From Tolypocladium sp. Sup5 PDA-1 (taxonomy: Eukaryota; Ascomycota; Sordariomycetes; Hypocreales; Ophiocordycipitaceae), in NCBI GenBank assembly GCA_000750105.3, contig JPHH03000013.1, positions 124,001 through 188,000 of the forward strand: DNA of 64,000 nt, in the 5' to 3' direction. The notes beneath the pieces were generated by a model. The model was not told the DNA's origin, did no database searches, and saw only the letters and a program-made list of their open reading frames with translations. A program made the position numbers and the translations under genes. Below are positions 33,724 through 45,428 of this stretch, piece by piece (positions within the stretch are counted from its first letter, which is position 1; the number at the start of each line of letters is the position of its first letter).

Positions 33724-34490
33724 ATGAACGGCACCAGTGCAGACTCGGTACAACGAAGCGATGAGCCATCGCCAGGGGCAACGGCTTTGGCCAGGTTCTC
33801 AGACCTCCCCTCCGAGCTCCAGATAGCCAGTGCGGGATAAGCCCTCCAAAGGCCTCGGTTCGTCTATCAAGTACAGACGTACGCGAACGAGTCCCCGTTG
33901 TGCTAGTCGGAGGAGCTCCCGGCGGCGGCGTCCGCCAAGCCGGCCGTCCTACGAGCTGTACAGCGCGCACGGGCAGCGGCTCGAGCTCGAGATGGACCAC
34001 TTTGGCGAGCGGCGGCTGCGCGTCAACTACGGCGTCGAGACGCTCGTCATGGACAACTTGGCGGCGCTGCGGGCGGACTGGGCGCGGCAGGCGACGAGCG
34101 TCATGCACATAGCGCAGTCGGGGCTGGCGTGCGCGCAGGGCGTGGTTCCGGTGCCGCGCATCCCGGGGCGCCTCTTCGCGGCGTTCCCGCGCGTCGAGGA
34201 GTGGTGGTGCTCGGTCGAGCGGTTCGGGGCCGGGGCGAGGCAGTCCCAGTTGATCCACATGGCCAGCACGTGGGAGATGGAGGGCGAGGCCTGGGCGTTC
34301 TAGTACCGCATGGCCAGCGGCGGCATCGAGATGGCGACCCTGGCGGCCGGAGAGCGGGGAGGTGTTTCTACGGGGGACTCGGCAGAGGCGGTGCGCAGGG
34401 GCGGGGACGCGGGGGTGCCGGCGACGGCGGAGTTTCTGGCGCGCATCACGTTTGTGGGGGAGGGAGGAGGTGAGGAGTTGTCGCTTTGAC
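33724..34490 (+). pseudogene. Decayed 2EXR-like gene
   Basis: From ATG 33724 one frame reads ...LARFSDLPSELQIASAG, then TAA, then RPRFVYQVQTYANE (the shape of a 2EXR start), then TAG. The coding trace then moves one frame over and continues SYELYSAHGQRLELEMDHFG, LVMDNLAALRADWARQ, VPVPRIPGRLFAAFPRVEEWW to a TAG at 34301-34303. It resumes in frame to TGA at 34488. At least one frameshift and three internal stops are present. The order and spacing fit a paralogue of the intact 2EXR gene 280 bp upstream. The family call rests mainly on LPSELQ and RPRF, so it is tentative. Introns could hide part of the damage but cannot explain all of it. Confidence 0.45.
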
Positions 34491-34701
34491 AGCTCGCCGG
34501 GGGCGTCGAAGAGGAGGGCGGCTTGGGCAGGGTTGTTGGTGAATATGCCGGGGAAGCTGGGCTGGGTTTGCTGGGTACGGGCCGTCTTGCTGCATGCATA
34601 CGCCTTGCGGGGGACATCTCGGCGCGACGTCAACCGCTTGTACTCGTAATACGTATTCACATCCGCGCTTTGTTTTCCCATCGTCTTGCCTAGTACGTGC
34701 C

Positions 34702-36059
34702 ATGGTCATCATACGGCGTCTACTGTCACCTGCCCTCGCTCCCTCATCGTCACCACTCAAGCTCTCGCCTCGGCTACACTTGCATCACCCCTCCTCACCT
34801 GTCCAACAACACCAACACCACCACAAGCGCACCGCCGCCATGCCCCTCTCGCCCTCCGACAAGCTCCTCGTGCACCTCCCCGGCCCGCCACCCCCGGGCT
34901 GGCTCGACGCCGTGGCCGCGCGCTTCCCGCAGCTCACGGTGCGCTGGGAGTTCGCGGCCCTCGACCCGGCGGCCTCGGACCTCGTCAAGGCCGACACGCT
35001 GCCGCCCGAGGTGCTCGACGGCGTCACCCTGCTGTGCGTGTACCCGCCGCCCGGCGCGCGCGCCATCAAGGACGTGCGCTGGGTGCAGCTCATCTCGGCC
35101 GGGTCGGACCGCTGGCTGGGGCACGAGGCGTACGAGGACCCGGGCGTGGTGTTTTGCTCGGGGAGCGGGTGCCAGCCGTGCGTATCCCTTTCCCTTTCTC
35201 TGCTTTCGTACAGCGGCATGTGCTGTGTAGATGAAGGGTCTGAGTGTACAACAACAGCCCCCAGATGGCGGAGTGGGTGATTGGCGCGTGGCTCGCCCAT
35301 GAGCACCACTTCCGCGTCTACGAAGACCAACAGCGACAGGCCAACTGGTCCGCCCGCGTCGCCGACTTTCCCGTCACCGACTCCATGGGCCGCCGCATGT
35401 AAGCCGGAAAGCCCCCCCCCCCCCTTTCGGGTTCATCCCATCCCAGCTCGCTCATTCACCTCGCAAACAGGGGCATCCTGGGCTACGGTGCCATCGGCCG
35501 GCAGTGCGCCCACCTCGCCCGCGCGCTCGGCATGAACATCCACGCCTACACCCACCGCCCGCGCCCGACGCCCGAGTCGCGCCGCCACGACGGCTACAGC
35601 GTCCCCGGCACCGGCGACCCGGACGGGCTCCTCCCGGCGCGCTGGTTCCACGGCGGCGTCGACGAGTTCCTCGCCAGCGGGCTCGACGTCCTGGTCGTCG
35701 CCGCGCCGCTCAGCGACGCCACGCGCGGGCTCGTCGGCCGTGAGCAGTTGAAGCTGATGAGCGACAGCGCCGGCGGGAAGAAGACGTTTCTGGTCAACGT
35801 TGCGCGCGGGCCCGTCGTCGACACGGCGGCGCTCATCGAGGCGCTCGAGCAGGGGCTCATCAGCGGCGCGGCGCTGGACGTGACGGACCCGGAGCCGCTG
35901 CCCAAGGACCATCCGCTGTGGAAGGCGCCGAATGTCTTCATCACGCCGCACATTTCCTGGCAGTCGACGGGCATGGTCAGCCGGGTTGCCGGGCTGCTTA
36001 TGGAGAACCTGGAGCGGCTGGACAGGGGGGAGCCTCTGCTCAACCGAATAAACAAGTAG
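34702..36059 (+). CDS. D-isomer-specific 2-hydroxyacid dehydrogenase
   Basis: Exons 34702-35177 (or from ATG 34840), 35258-35398 and 35471-36059 give 401 aa, or 355 aa from the inner ATG. The joins yield GCQP|PQMAEWVIG and GRRM|GILGYGAIGRQCA, the latter completing the NAD(P)-binding G-x-G-x-x-G loop. Catalytic features follow: LVVAAPLSDATRGLV, LVNVARGPVVDTAALIEAL (substrate Arg), DVTDPEPLPKDHPLW (Glu) and FITPHISWQS (His). The enzyme reduces 2-oxoacids or oxidises D-2-hydroxyacids. The outer start adds 46 residues rich in Arg, His and Ser with few acidic residues (MVIIRRLLSPALAPSS...), a plausible mitochondrial presequence. Both starts may be used. Confidence 0.9.
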
Positions 36060-36248
36060 ACTCATAGTTTGTCAACGAATATAAACTCCGTGAATACACT
36101 CTTCCCTTGTAACAAGAGTGGCATCACGGAGGCTGGCTTTGAATTCGGTGCCATTGTTATACATTGCGCTCTGAGCGCCAGCTAAACAAACATTACGGCC
36201 AGACATTATACACTACACGGCTAAGACACACACACACACTCTCACATC

Positions 36249-39200
36249 TCATCCTTCTCTCCGGCCACCCCGCCTCATGCTCGGCGGCGTCCGCGACCAC
36301 GTCCCAGCAGACTTCTTAAGCCGCCCAAAGCTCAGGCTCGCGGCCGACGGCAGCGGCGACGGCGACGGCGCCACGCTGGCCCCCTGCACCCGGCTCGGCA
36401 CGTTCTTCTCCACGCGCTCCCACTCGCCCCGCGCCCGGTCGTGCTCCTCGTCGCTGCCCTCGACGGCCGGCGACGGCAGCATGGCCATCTTGTTGGGCCC
36501 CTTGAGCATCGCGCCCTGCAGCGCGGCCCACGACTCGACCTGGCCGTTGGACGACTCCTCGACGCAGTTGCACTCATCCCCCGCGGGGCAGAGAGTCTCC
36601 CCGGCCGCGTGCCACTCCGCCAGGCACGACTCGTGGCTGGCGCACCCGCACGAGAGACACGTCGGGAACAGGGCGTCGACGGGCTCCAGGCAGTACACGC
36701 ACCGGAGCTGCGTCTGGGACCGGTGGCACCGATCGCACTTCCCGACCGCGCCGCCGAGGTGTGGCTCCGAGGTAGTATAACGCGCCGGCTCCAGCTGCGT
36801 CTCGTGGACACGGCAGATTCCCGTAACGTCTAAACCACGGCCAGACGCCAACAGCACGTGTAGCTGATCCTTCCTGCCCATGAGGATGGGCGACGAGCCG
36901 GTCTTGTGGTGGGCGGCCGTGCCGCTCGCGCCGTCGTGGATCGTCACCGAGTCGTGGAAGCTGCCTTCTGGCATTCCAGATAATGGGAAAGGCTCCTTGA
37001 ACACGCTGAACTTCAGGACCTCGAGCCTGGCCAGCGGCTGGCCCCACATCGCCAGCATCTCAGCGTACACATAGCGGTAGTTGGCATACACGTTAGCGCG
37101 GCTCGAGTCCAGGAGCGGCGTGCTGAGCCAGCCGTCGTCGTCGAATATCGTCTGGTCCTCGAGGACAACGGCAACGTTCACTGGAACCAGGGGCAGCATG
37201 TCGTCCCTCCGATACTCATCGTCAGATACCGACGTCCTCCGCCCACCCGAGTCTGCCAGGTTAGAACTGCTGCCCTGGGTCGTGTTCCCGGTGCTCGGGA
37301 CAAGGCTGTTGATGATGTACTCGGCAGGACTCGGTTTCTTCTTCCCTAGCGTCGGCGGCGACGATGAGCTGCCGCCAGTGAACGACCGTGGTAGATTGGC
37401 CGCAAAGGCAGATGCTAGCCCAGCATTTCGACTCAAGATTCCACGGTTCGAGGGAGATCTAGACATCGGCGATGGCTGCTCCTGCTCTGCCAAAAATGTC
37501 TTGCTCTTCGTAGGCGGTGTCTCGCCACATGAATATGAACCAGTCACCGGCTCACCCGGCCACATCAACGCATCCGAAGGAGACCCGGCATAGTGGAGAG
37601 GCGTGTGAAGAGTCCCAGGCGTCGTCACGGCTGAGTTGGTATGACTTCGGCTGTAAAGACCCCACGCGGACGCATCCGTTGGGAAGTAGTCGAGCGAAAA
37701 CGATGGCGCCTTGATTGGCAGCGGCGTCTCTTGGTCACGGAGCTGAGACTCCACGTAGGCAACGCCGTCATTAGTCGACGGCTCGTTGAAAATGCACGAG
37801 AGCATCGCCAGCATCTGCACATCGGCCAGCTTCTCAAAGTGCTCAAAGAGGTCCATGATGAACTCCTTTGCCAACGGGTGTCGTCCCCATTTGACCCTGC
37901 CGAGCAAGTTGCGATCGTTGCCAAAGGCATCCTCGCGGCATCTCAAAACGGTATCCCTGGCGATTACCAAGATGGAAGACCGCCTCTGGTCGCGCCCAAG
38001 CACTTCGAGAGGAATGCCCTTGTTGAGCAGGAGTGCCAGATAGCGCCACACATCCACCAGGTCGTCGAATCCGTACTTTTCCGCGACACTGGCATTGTGC
38101 TCGCAGACGTCTCCTCCGTCGCCGAAAATGGCGTACTCTTCTGCAAACTCTCTCTTGGAAGGAAGCTCAGCGCGCAAGTCGTGGACGGAAACAAGGTTCC
38201 TAGGCCTGCCAAACCGACGACGGCTAGTTCCTGTACCTGTCCCCGTGCCGGCTCCTGTGCCACCACCACTGGACCGGACAGAGCGGTCTTCGCTCCATGT
38301 CTTTCGAAGCTGTCGGCTCGGACGATACCACAAGCTCATCTTGTGGATCGACGTCGACTCTGAATCGCTCGACGACGACGACGAAACATCAGAGTCGGAC
38401 GAATCTGACTGGTCATCTGTAGCAGACGCCTCGTCGGTCGTGTACTTTTGCCGCGAGGGCAGGTCGTATGCCAGTCGTCCAAATCCGGCAAAGAACGGCT
38501 CTCCCTTCGCGCGTTCCTTGCTGTACAGTTCTGCAGATGTCGAGAACAGCGCTCGGGCCTTTTCTTCCTTGGATGGGAAGAAACAAACCAGCCGCCCATC
38601 ATTGGAAAATCGAGCACCGCACGTACGCGGCGTAGGCGGGATGATGTTGCGGTTCGAGGGTGCGAGTATGGTGTCGATTTCGCCATGAGGTGTAAGCTCC
38701 TGAGACATTGACACCGATCCGCTAGTTGGATTGTTTTCATCGTCCTCACTTGAGCTTTCGTCGGCAAGGCCATCCAGTTCGTCGTCGAGATCCCGTACGT
38801 TTTTGAAGAACGTCGTGCTGGTTTCGAGGTCGACTTCGCCAAGCAAATAGGTAAAGGCCACTTCCAGGCAGTTTTGCTTTCTTTGCAAGAACTGATCGGC
38901 TAGCTGATGAAGCTCGCGCACGATCCTCTTATGGTTGTCCTCTGGCATAAACGACGTCTTCTCGATCGAGAACTTTGGGGCCCTCAGCTTCGGATAGTCT
39001 GTGGGTATGTCAATCTTGACCTTGATGAAGATGGGCTCCCCATCCACGCCCCAGGGCCCAGTCAGGGAGGCATTCAGTGTCAGGTTGTCCATGTCAATGT
39101 TCTCCCACTTGACCTTGGGGATCTGCGTGCTCACACGCAGGAGCTCTTCTTGTATCGTGTCGGGCTGCCCCCATTCGTCGTCTGCATAGTCGTGGCCCAC

Positions 39201-40726
39201 GATGCCAGAATCCCTAGATGCATGCCGCCTCGATCCATCCGTCGAGGGCTTCCGCTTCGTCATCGTGATCCCCTTCATCCACCCAAGCTGCGCCTGGCTT
39301 CGGTCTACGCGCTTGCTGGAGCCGACTTTGGCCTTCATCGACGGCCCCCGCCACGCCGGCCTCATTTGGCGGTTCAGAGCCCCCGAACGCATTCCAAGCG
39401 TAAGGGCGCTCTGCTTGTGGTGGTGATGTGGCGTGGTGGTGCCGCTCCTGTTGTCGCTCATGGTTCCCGCTTTCCGGTCCCTGTTGGCGCCGTCGTCCAC
39501 CGTGCGAAAGGTCTTGTACACCGCCCCCTGGCGTGTGAGACTCAACCCCTTTCTGGCCGGGCCGTCTTTTGTGTGACCGACCGAAGAGAGGACGTTGGTG
39601 TCCACACAGTGCAGTCTTAGTTCGTTGTCGGTTCCCCAAGACACCAGCTGGAACTCGCGGTGGTCAATGTTGTCCTCGGAAACGCTGCCGCGAGACCTCC
39701 ACAGAAACTCCTTGGCCTTGTGATCCCCGTGGCCAGGAAAGACGGCTACCGGTTCCGGTGTGACATCAACAGGCGAGTCCTCAGTCCACAGCCGGTCATA
39801 GAGGTAGAGGTCGCCTGGCTCGTTCTGGGGCATGGCGAGCACGCCCCATCCAAAGGGAGTGTGGCGGGCTCTCCATACCGGGTAGTCGGTGCGAATGACG
39901 TGCTCCAGCATGTCGTCGTCCTTTCCGTAGTCCCAGAACCGAATGGTCTTGTCCAACGAGCATGTTACAATGCCCGTGGGTCGCGTTCGGTTCCAATCTA
40001 TGCCGTAGATTTTGGACGTGTGCGCACTGATGGATTTAAGAGGCTGGCAAGCCTTCCTCTCGTCCCAGACGTGGAGCCAGCGGTCATGAGCTGACGCGAG
40101 GATATGGGGGTCCTGCCGGTTGAACTTGACCTGCGTTGCTCCGGCAAACCAGTCACAGAAAGTGAGGACGGGCTGCCTGGGTCGTCGCAGATCCCACCAG
40201 TGCACGTAGCCATCGACGGAGCAGGTGGCGAGCAGGTCCGGGTGATGCGCCGAGAAGTTGACATCGGTGATAGCCCTGCTGTGGCCTTGCAGCGAGTGCT
40301 CAATGGCGCCCGAGGTGGAATCCTCTCTCAGGTTGAGATTCCACACGAGAGCCCGATGGTTGGCCGTGGACACGACCCAATAGTCCCGCGCCGCGAATGG
40401 GGACCACTGCACATCGCAGACCAGCCAAGGCATTCCATGGCTGCGCAGGCGTCGCGGTGGGTTGTAGGGAGAGTCCAAGTCGATGATGGCGAGCCCTTCG
40501 GGCCTGGCCTCACGGTTAGTATCCAGCGTCACACGGCCTGGCCGATGGAGAGCGCTGCAGCTTACGAAGCAAGGGCGATATCTCGACCCGAGGGTGAGAT
40601 GGTCGCGGAACCGACGAGGCCCTCGACGTGGATCGAGCCATCGGACTCGAAGCTCTCGCCATCGTACGCCGACTTGATGATCCTGCCCTTCTTGGGTGAG
40701 TCGGAGAGTCGGTCAAAGGACGGCAT
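36249..40726 (-). CDS. MTC5: SEA/GATOR2 complex subunit Mtc5 (Sea3, WDR59 orthologue)
   Basis: Minus-strand exons 40566-40726 and 36249-40503 give 1471 aa. The intron has a GTAAGC donor and a CTAAC branch site, and joins IALAS to PEGLAIIDLDSPY. N-terminal WD repeats (residues about 55-400) include HSRAITDVNFSAHHPDLLAT, VHWWDLRRP and KTIRFWDYG. An RWD domain follows (LNASLTGPWGVDGEPIFI, IDIPTDYPKLRAPKF), then long Ser-rich linkers. A C-terminal zinc domain completes the WDR59 plan: CDRCHRSQTQLRCVYCLEP, CLSCGCASHESC, CPAGDECNC. The SEA/GATOR2 complex acts at the vacuole to relay amino-acid status to TORC1. This is the largest uninterrupted gene in the window. Confidence 0.93.
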
Positions 40727-41572
40727 TATGACTTCGTTTGCTGTGTCGCGGAGGCGCGACGACCGTCATGTCGGTGCTCATCCGAGTCGCGACCAGGCTG
40801 CTGGGCAAGCTTCGATGACAGCTACGTTGTCATCAGACTTCAAGGCCGAAACGTCATTTACCGCACTTGTGTGGCCTGTTGGCGCCATCGGGACGCGACG
40901 ACAGCTCAAGGGGATGTTGCGGTGCAGCTGGACGCCCACTGTGCAGTGCAGCGATGACGGTGTTGGGTGAGGCTTGGTGGTTGCGCGATCACAGGACATC
41001 GAGCATGCGATGCTGTAGTCAGGCGGACATGTACCCGCACCGCAGATTTAGGCGTCGAGGTACTTTCACATTGCCCACTTCGTATTAAGTAACCCTGTAT
41101 CGATAAGGCAGGGAGACGCCCAGAAACTCAAAAGACATTGACAGCTGCTGTGCACCTGGGAGTAGAAAAAGATGAATTAAAACTAAATCATAAATTCTTC
41201 AAGGGCATTCATAAATGCCTCGACCGTACAATTGTTTCCCAACGGAACGAAGCCCCTCGTTCTTCTGCTCCCCACCAGTTCAGTATCACCCAACGCTTGG
41301 CCTGAACTGCCACTATCGCAGCAGCCCCTCGCTGAAGAACCGCCGTACCCTGAGAGGTGTCGCATGCCCCGCCTCGCGCCTTGGTTCTTCAAACAGTCAC
41401 CTCTAGACAACCAAGCGTCGTACGACAGCAACCACATACCTTCACAGCCCCCCTCTGGTCTGGCCGCGATCAGGCGTAGATCGAGTCTACACCTTTCCCA
41501 CCATCAGCCTTCCTATCCCCTCTCGTCGACGAGCGGGCCTGGCCGCGCTCGACACCGAAGCCTGCAGCCAAA
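40727..41572. promoter_or_regulatory. Divergent promoter, MTC5 / UBC13
   Basis: 846 bp between divergent starts. The A/T-rich centre (41085-41215) is flanked by CT-rich leader sequence on the UBC13 side. No named site was recognised. Confidence 0.4.
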
Positions 41573-42243
41573 ATGGCTCTGCCGAAGCGGATTATAAAGG
41601 AGACGGAGCGTCTGATGGCCGAGCCGTACGCTTCCCCTGCGCGCCGCTGCCCTGACCGTTCCATGGCCATGTCATGATAACAAGTTCTTGTCCTCCCCAG
41701 GGTGCCCGGCATCAGCGCCGTGCCGCACGAAGACAACCTCCGCTACTTTGATGTCGAGATCCACGGTCCCGCCCAGTCACCATACGAAGGTCTGCACAAC
41801 CCATAATCTCGCGCAACGCGGCGCACTGTGGCGGGTACAAGATGCTGATAGCCGTACCTACCCAGGCGGAATCTTCAAGCTGGAGCTCTTCCTCCCCGAC
41901 GACTACCCCATGACGCCGCCCAAGATCCGCTTCCTGACCAAAATCTTCCACCCCAACGTCGACAAGCTGGGCCGCATCTGCCTGGATGTCCTGAAGAGTG
42001 CGTCGCCCCGGGCCTGCGCCTACCTAACCGGCAGCAAGTAGCTTCCATGCTGACCTGCCGCCGACAGATAACTGGTCCCCCGCGCTGCAAATCCGAACCA
42101 TCTTGCTCTCGATCCAAGCCCTGCTCGGCGCCCCGAACCCCGACGACCCCCTCGCCGCCGACGTGGCCAAGAGCTGGAAAGAGGACGAGCAGGCGGCCAT
42201 CGCGACCGCAAAGGAGTGGACCAAGATGTACGCGCAGCCATAG
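41573..42243 (+). CDS. UBC13: Ubiquitin-conjugating enzyme E2, Ubc13 type
   Basis: Four exons (41573-41625, 41701-41789, 41866-41997, 42068-42243) give 149 aa, close to the 150-153 aa of Ubc13/UBE2N. The family sequence is clear: LPKRIIKETERLM, YFDVEIHGPAQSPYEGG, FLPDDYPMTPPKIRF, FHPNVDKLGRICLDVLK (HPN and catalytic Cys86), WSPALQIRTILLSIQALL and PDDPLAADVA. With an Mms2-type partner, Ubc13 builds K63-linked chains in post-replication DNA repair and signalling. It acts in cytosol and nucleus. Confidence 0.95.
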
Positions 42244-42810
42244 AGTGCTTGCCCAAGACGAACAAGACACGATGATGTCAGGGTTCCCGACCGCATCGAG
42301 GCAATGACGCATGAGCATTACGGGAGGAGTTTGAGGGGCCTACTTTTTGCTTGCTTTCTTGTATGTTGCTCTGTTGTCCTTCCATGTCTAGAGAAGCGTA
42401 GGGCACGAGTAGGGCCGAGCTTGGGGTTGCCCTATATATCAATGATATTCCATTAGACGGGCCGGTTGTTCTACGTTGGTCGCAGCGTGCCGAATACTTT
42501 TGTGCCAGTGGCGGGGGCATGGTACAACCCAAGATAATCAGAAACGGATAGCAGTCGGCGGCTGCTGTGATCCTCTCCAGAATGCCCATGCCTCATCAAG
42601 CACCGTGAGACGCTCAGCAGCCCAGGTCGAAAGGTTGTGCATGGGAGAAGTTTGCAAGTCGTCCACCGAGAATCATACACGGCATTTCACAGAGAAGCGG
42701 TATCCAAAACTTTGGGTATAAGAAGAGACTGGCGTGTGCCGCCTCGAGTTCTTGTATCTACAATGCTAGAGTACACAAAGGGAAGTCGGGTGGTGTGAAT
42801 GATGAGTCGA
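42244..42810. other. Convergent 3' intergenic region
   Basis: 567 bp between UBC13 and ATP7 3' ends. No feature was recognised. Confidence 0.4.
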
Positions 42811-43564
42811 TTACACGATAGCCAAGTCGCCGAACTTCTCCTGCAGAGGGTGTCAGAGCCGTTCACGAACACACGGGTAAGAGCGTGACGTACCTTGTAT
42901 CCCGGCACCATCCAGCGGCCCTTGGAGATGAGCTGGGTAGTCTTCTCGTCGATCGACTTCTCGGCGGCGGCAACCTCGTCCTACATCGCTTCAGCATCGC
43001 GCCCACGCATCGTCGCACCGCGTTACATACCACAGTGAGGTCCTCGAAGGGACGGGCCTCCTCGATGTTCTGCAGCGTGGCGGCCAGGTCCTTGAGCTCC
43101 AGGTCCACGGCCTGCTTGGTCGCCTCGGCGTTCTTGACGGCCTCGACCTCGAAAGCGTCAATGGCCTTCAGCTGGCGGCTGACATCGTACGTCACGGGCT
43201 TGAAGGCCTTGAAGCGCTTCTCGATCTCGTCGATGACGGCCTGGTTCTTGAGCGTGGACCGGTAGTGCGAGAAGTCGACCGTCGTGGCCTGCTCCGACAG
43301 CGCCTGGATCTTCCGGCGGGCGTCTTCGTTGCGCTTCTTGAACGCCTGCAGCGAGGCGACCGTCTGGCCGCGGAGGCCCAGCGAGCTGGTCACCTTGGAC
43401 CAGTCGAGCTTGAGTGCTGCGCTTCGCTGTTTGGCGAGGAGTGAAAATTAGCTCACGAGTTCCGAGGGGTTCGGGCGCGCCGCGACTCGGCGCAGCCGGG
43501 CAATTGCCCGGACGAGAGCATGCGCCTAGGCGCCAATTGATCGCGGATGACGTACCGTGGCCAT
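42811..43564 (-). CDS. ATP7: ATP synthase subunit d, mitochondrial
   Basis: Four minus-strand exons (43556-43564, 43031-43426, 42894-42980, 42811-42840) give 173 aa, against 174 for yeast Atp7. The first coding exon is only 9 nt (MAT) and the last is 30 nt (EKFGDLAIV). Motifs are AALKLDWSKVTSSLGL, FKKRNEDARRKI, VDFSHYRSTLKN, IEKRFKAFKPV and GRWMVPGYKEKFGDL. Subunit d is part of the peripheral stalk of the F1Fo ATP synthase on the matrix face of the inner membrane. As in yeast there is no obvious cleaved presequence. Confidence 0.94.
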
Positions 43565-44058
43565 TTTGATGATGTTTGGAGGTCTCGTGGAGCGGAGAGC
43601 GTTGTCGTTAATGGTGTTGAATGACTTTGCCGAACTTGCCCGACCTTGGACGCCAGCAACCAAGCCATCACGTGACCAGAGTCGTGATCACCCCCTGGCA
43701 CGTTCTCCCGACCGCATTCCAGGAACGAGGTTGTATAATGCGATTAAGTCCGACTTTTTATACATTTTCTACAAGTCAAATAGCCGTCGGGCTCAAATTT
43801 AGAGCTTGAGTTCCGCGTCGCCTCCGTGGAGTGCCATTGCATCCGGTACAATCACAATGTCACGATTTGCTCATATGGAGCAGACTGCAAATGTCTGTGG
43901 CCCAATTGAAGCCAGTCCTTTTCGCCATTGATCCCTTATTGGTATCAGGTGGTTTCTGAAAGGCTAGAAAAAGCTCTAGGAAACTAATACAAAGCTGCTT
44001 ATGCCACTCGGGGCACGAGCTCGCGAGGTAAAAATTCAGCCAGACCGCTGCGTCATGC
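43565..44058. other. Intergenic region, ATP7 promoter and NAC alpha 3' end
   Basis: 494 bp between two minus-strand genes. It is A/T-richer at 43730-44000. No specific element was recognised. Confidence 0.4.
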
Positions 44059-44794
44059 CTAGATACTCAAAGCCATGATGGAGTTGACAATATCATTGTC
44101 GTTCTCCTTCAATGCCTTGACGGCCTTTTTGCGGCTGACGTTGGCCTGGGTCATGACCAGCTCAATGTCCTTGTCCTCGAGACCCTCGGCATCAACCTCC
44201 TCGCCGTCGTCCTCGTCGTCGTCCTTCTTGGCCTCGGCAGACTCAACAGCCTTGCTGGACTCGCCGTGGTTGTGGCCGGCGTGGTCGTCGGCACCGGCAG
44301 CGGCGAGCTGCTGGGCGGCAGCCTGCTGGGCAGTGGCGTTGACGTCCTCGATCTTGGCCTCACCAAAGACACTGCGCTACTTGTAAGATTTTGGCATGGG
44401 TTGCACCGGTCCGGTGGGGGAACTGACATGTAGGTGTTGCTGTTGGGAGACTTGTAGACCTCGGGGTTGTTGATGACGAAGAGGATCTGTCCGGCATGCT
44501 CAGCTCCAACTCTCTTTCCATCCGCATCCGCAACTGCCTTCACGGGTATTCACATACGTTCTTGGGTCGGCGAAGGGTGACACGGGTGATGCCAGGGACG
44601 CGGGTGAGGTGCAGCTTCTCCAGAGCCTTGCGAGCCTTCTTCTCGTTGCGGGAGTGGATCACGGCGGTAGAGCCAGCGGGCAGGTTGCCCTCCTCCTCGG
44701 CATCGGACTCATCGCTGCTGTCCTCCTGCTCCTCGACGGTGGGTCGCTGGGCGGTCTCGTCGTCCGGGAGCTCCTCGACTCTGGGGTTCGCCAT
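44059..44794 (-). CDS. EGD2: Nascent polypeptide-associated complex subunit alpha
   Basis: Minus-strand exons 44558-44794, 44428-44486 and 44059-44371 give 202 aa. The NAC domain reads SRNEKKARKALEKLHLTRVPGITRVTLRRPKN | ILFVINNPEVYKSPNSNTYIVFGEAKIEDVN. The UBA domain is at the C-terminus (DKDIELVMTQANVSRKKAVKALKENDNDIVNSIMAL). The N-terminus is acidic. NAC alpha/beta binds ribosomes and emerging chains and guards against mistargeting to the ER. A TTAGGG-like box lies about 230 bp upstream, as for the neighbouring ribosomal protein gene. Confidence 0.95.
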
Positions 44795-45428
44795 TTTGGA
44801 TGCTGCATGGAGGTGCGGGCGTTAGTCTGCTGGCCCAACTCGCCTCGGGAAAATTCGACCACGGAGCGTCCCCGCGGCCGATTCGGGCTCGAATGCGGCC
44901 GCCGGTCGCAGTAGCAATTGGGCACTTACTGATGTGTTGAGCCCGTGGGGTGTCTGTTTCTGGACTGGGATAGTTGAAGGTCGTCACTCTGTTTGTGCTA
45001 CTGAACAGCACAGCGAAATTCTAGGGTTTGGTGGAAAGGTGACGGCTAAACCGAATTAGGTAATCAGGATTTTTGGACTCCGGCGGATGCGCAGACAGCA
45101 TCACAACGGCAATATGGAGATCGACGGTTACGGAGACTTAGGAAAGGCGCTCGCAATGGCTTAAAATCTGATTCTTCATACACATCACATTTGGCCACAG
45201 TGGTCATCCCCCCCTTGGTGCCTTGAATTCATCTTGATTTCTGAATTTCCGTGTTGACGCCGTTCATCATTGACGATGAAATGTGACATACAGCCCTTCC
45301 AGAACGGGTGCAAAAAAAGGAATGCAGTAGTCTCTGCCGCTGCAATGCGTTTTCCTGTCCGGGTCCATGCCTCTCGTTCTAATGCCAGCCTCCAAGCCTG
45401 CCTTCCCCGACTCCGGTGATCAACCCAA
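44795..45428. other. Intergenic region, NAC alpha promoter / eL14 3' end
   Basis: 634 bp between two minus-strand genes. It includes the telobox-like motif at 45021 and CT/A-rich sequence. No other feature. Confidence 0.4.
45021..45029 (-). promoter_or_regulatory. Telobox-like motif upstream of NAC alpha
   Basis: CTAGGGTTT on the plus strand (AAACCCTAG on the gene strand), about 230 bp before the NAC alpha ATG. TTAGGG/AACCCTA boxes are bound by Tbf1-type factors in many fungal translation-gene promoters. Binding here is inferred. Confidence 0.45.

Noticed and set aside
33719..34681. A 320-codon minus-strand open frame
   Set aside because: It is dominated by Arg, Pro and His and mirrors the decayed 2EXR-like sequence on the plus strand, so it is a GC-rich shadow.
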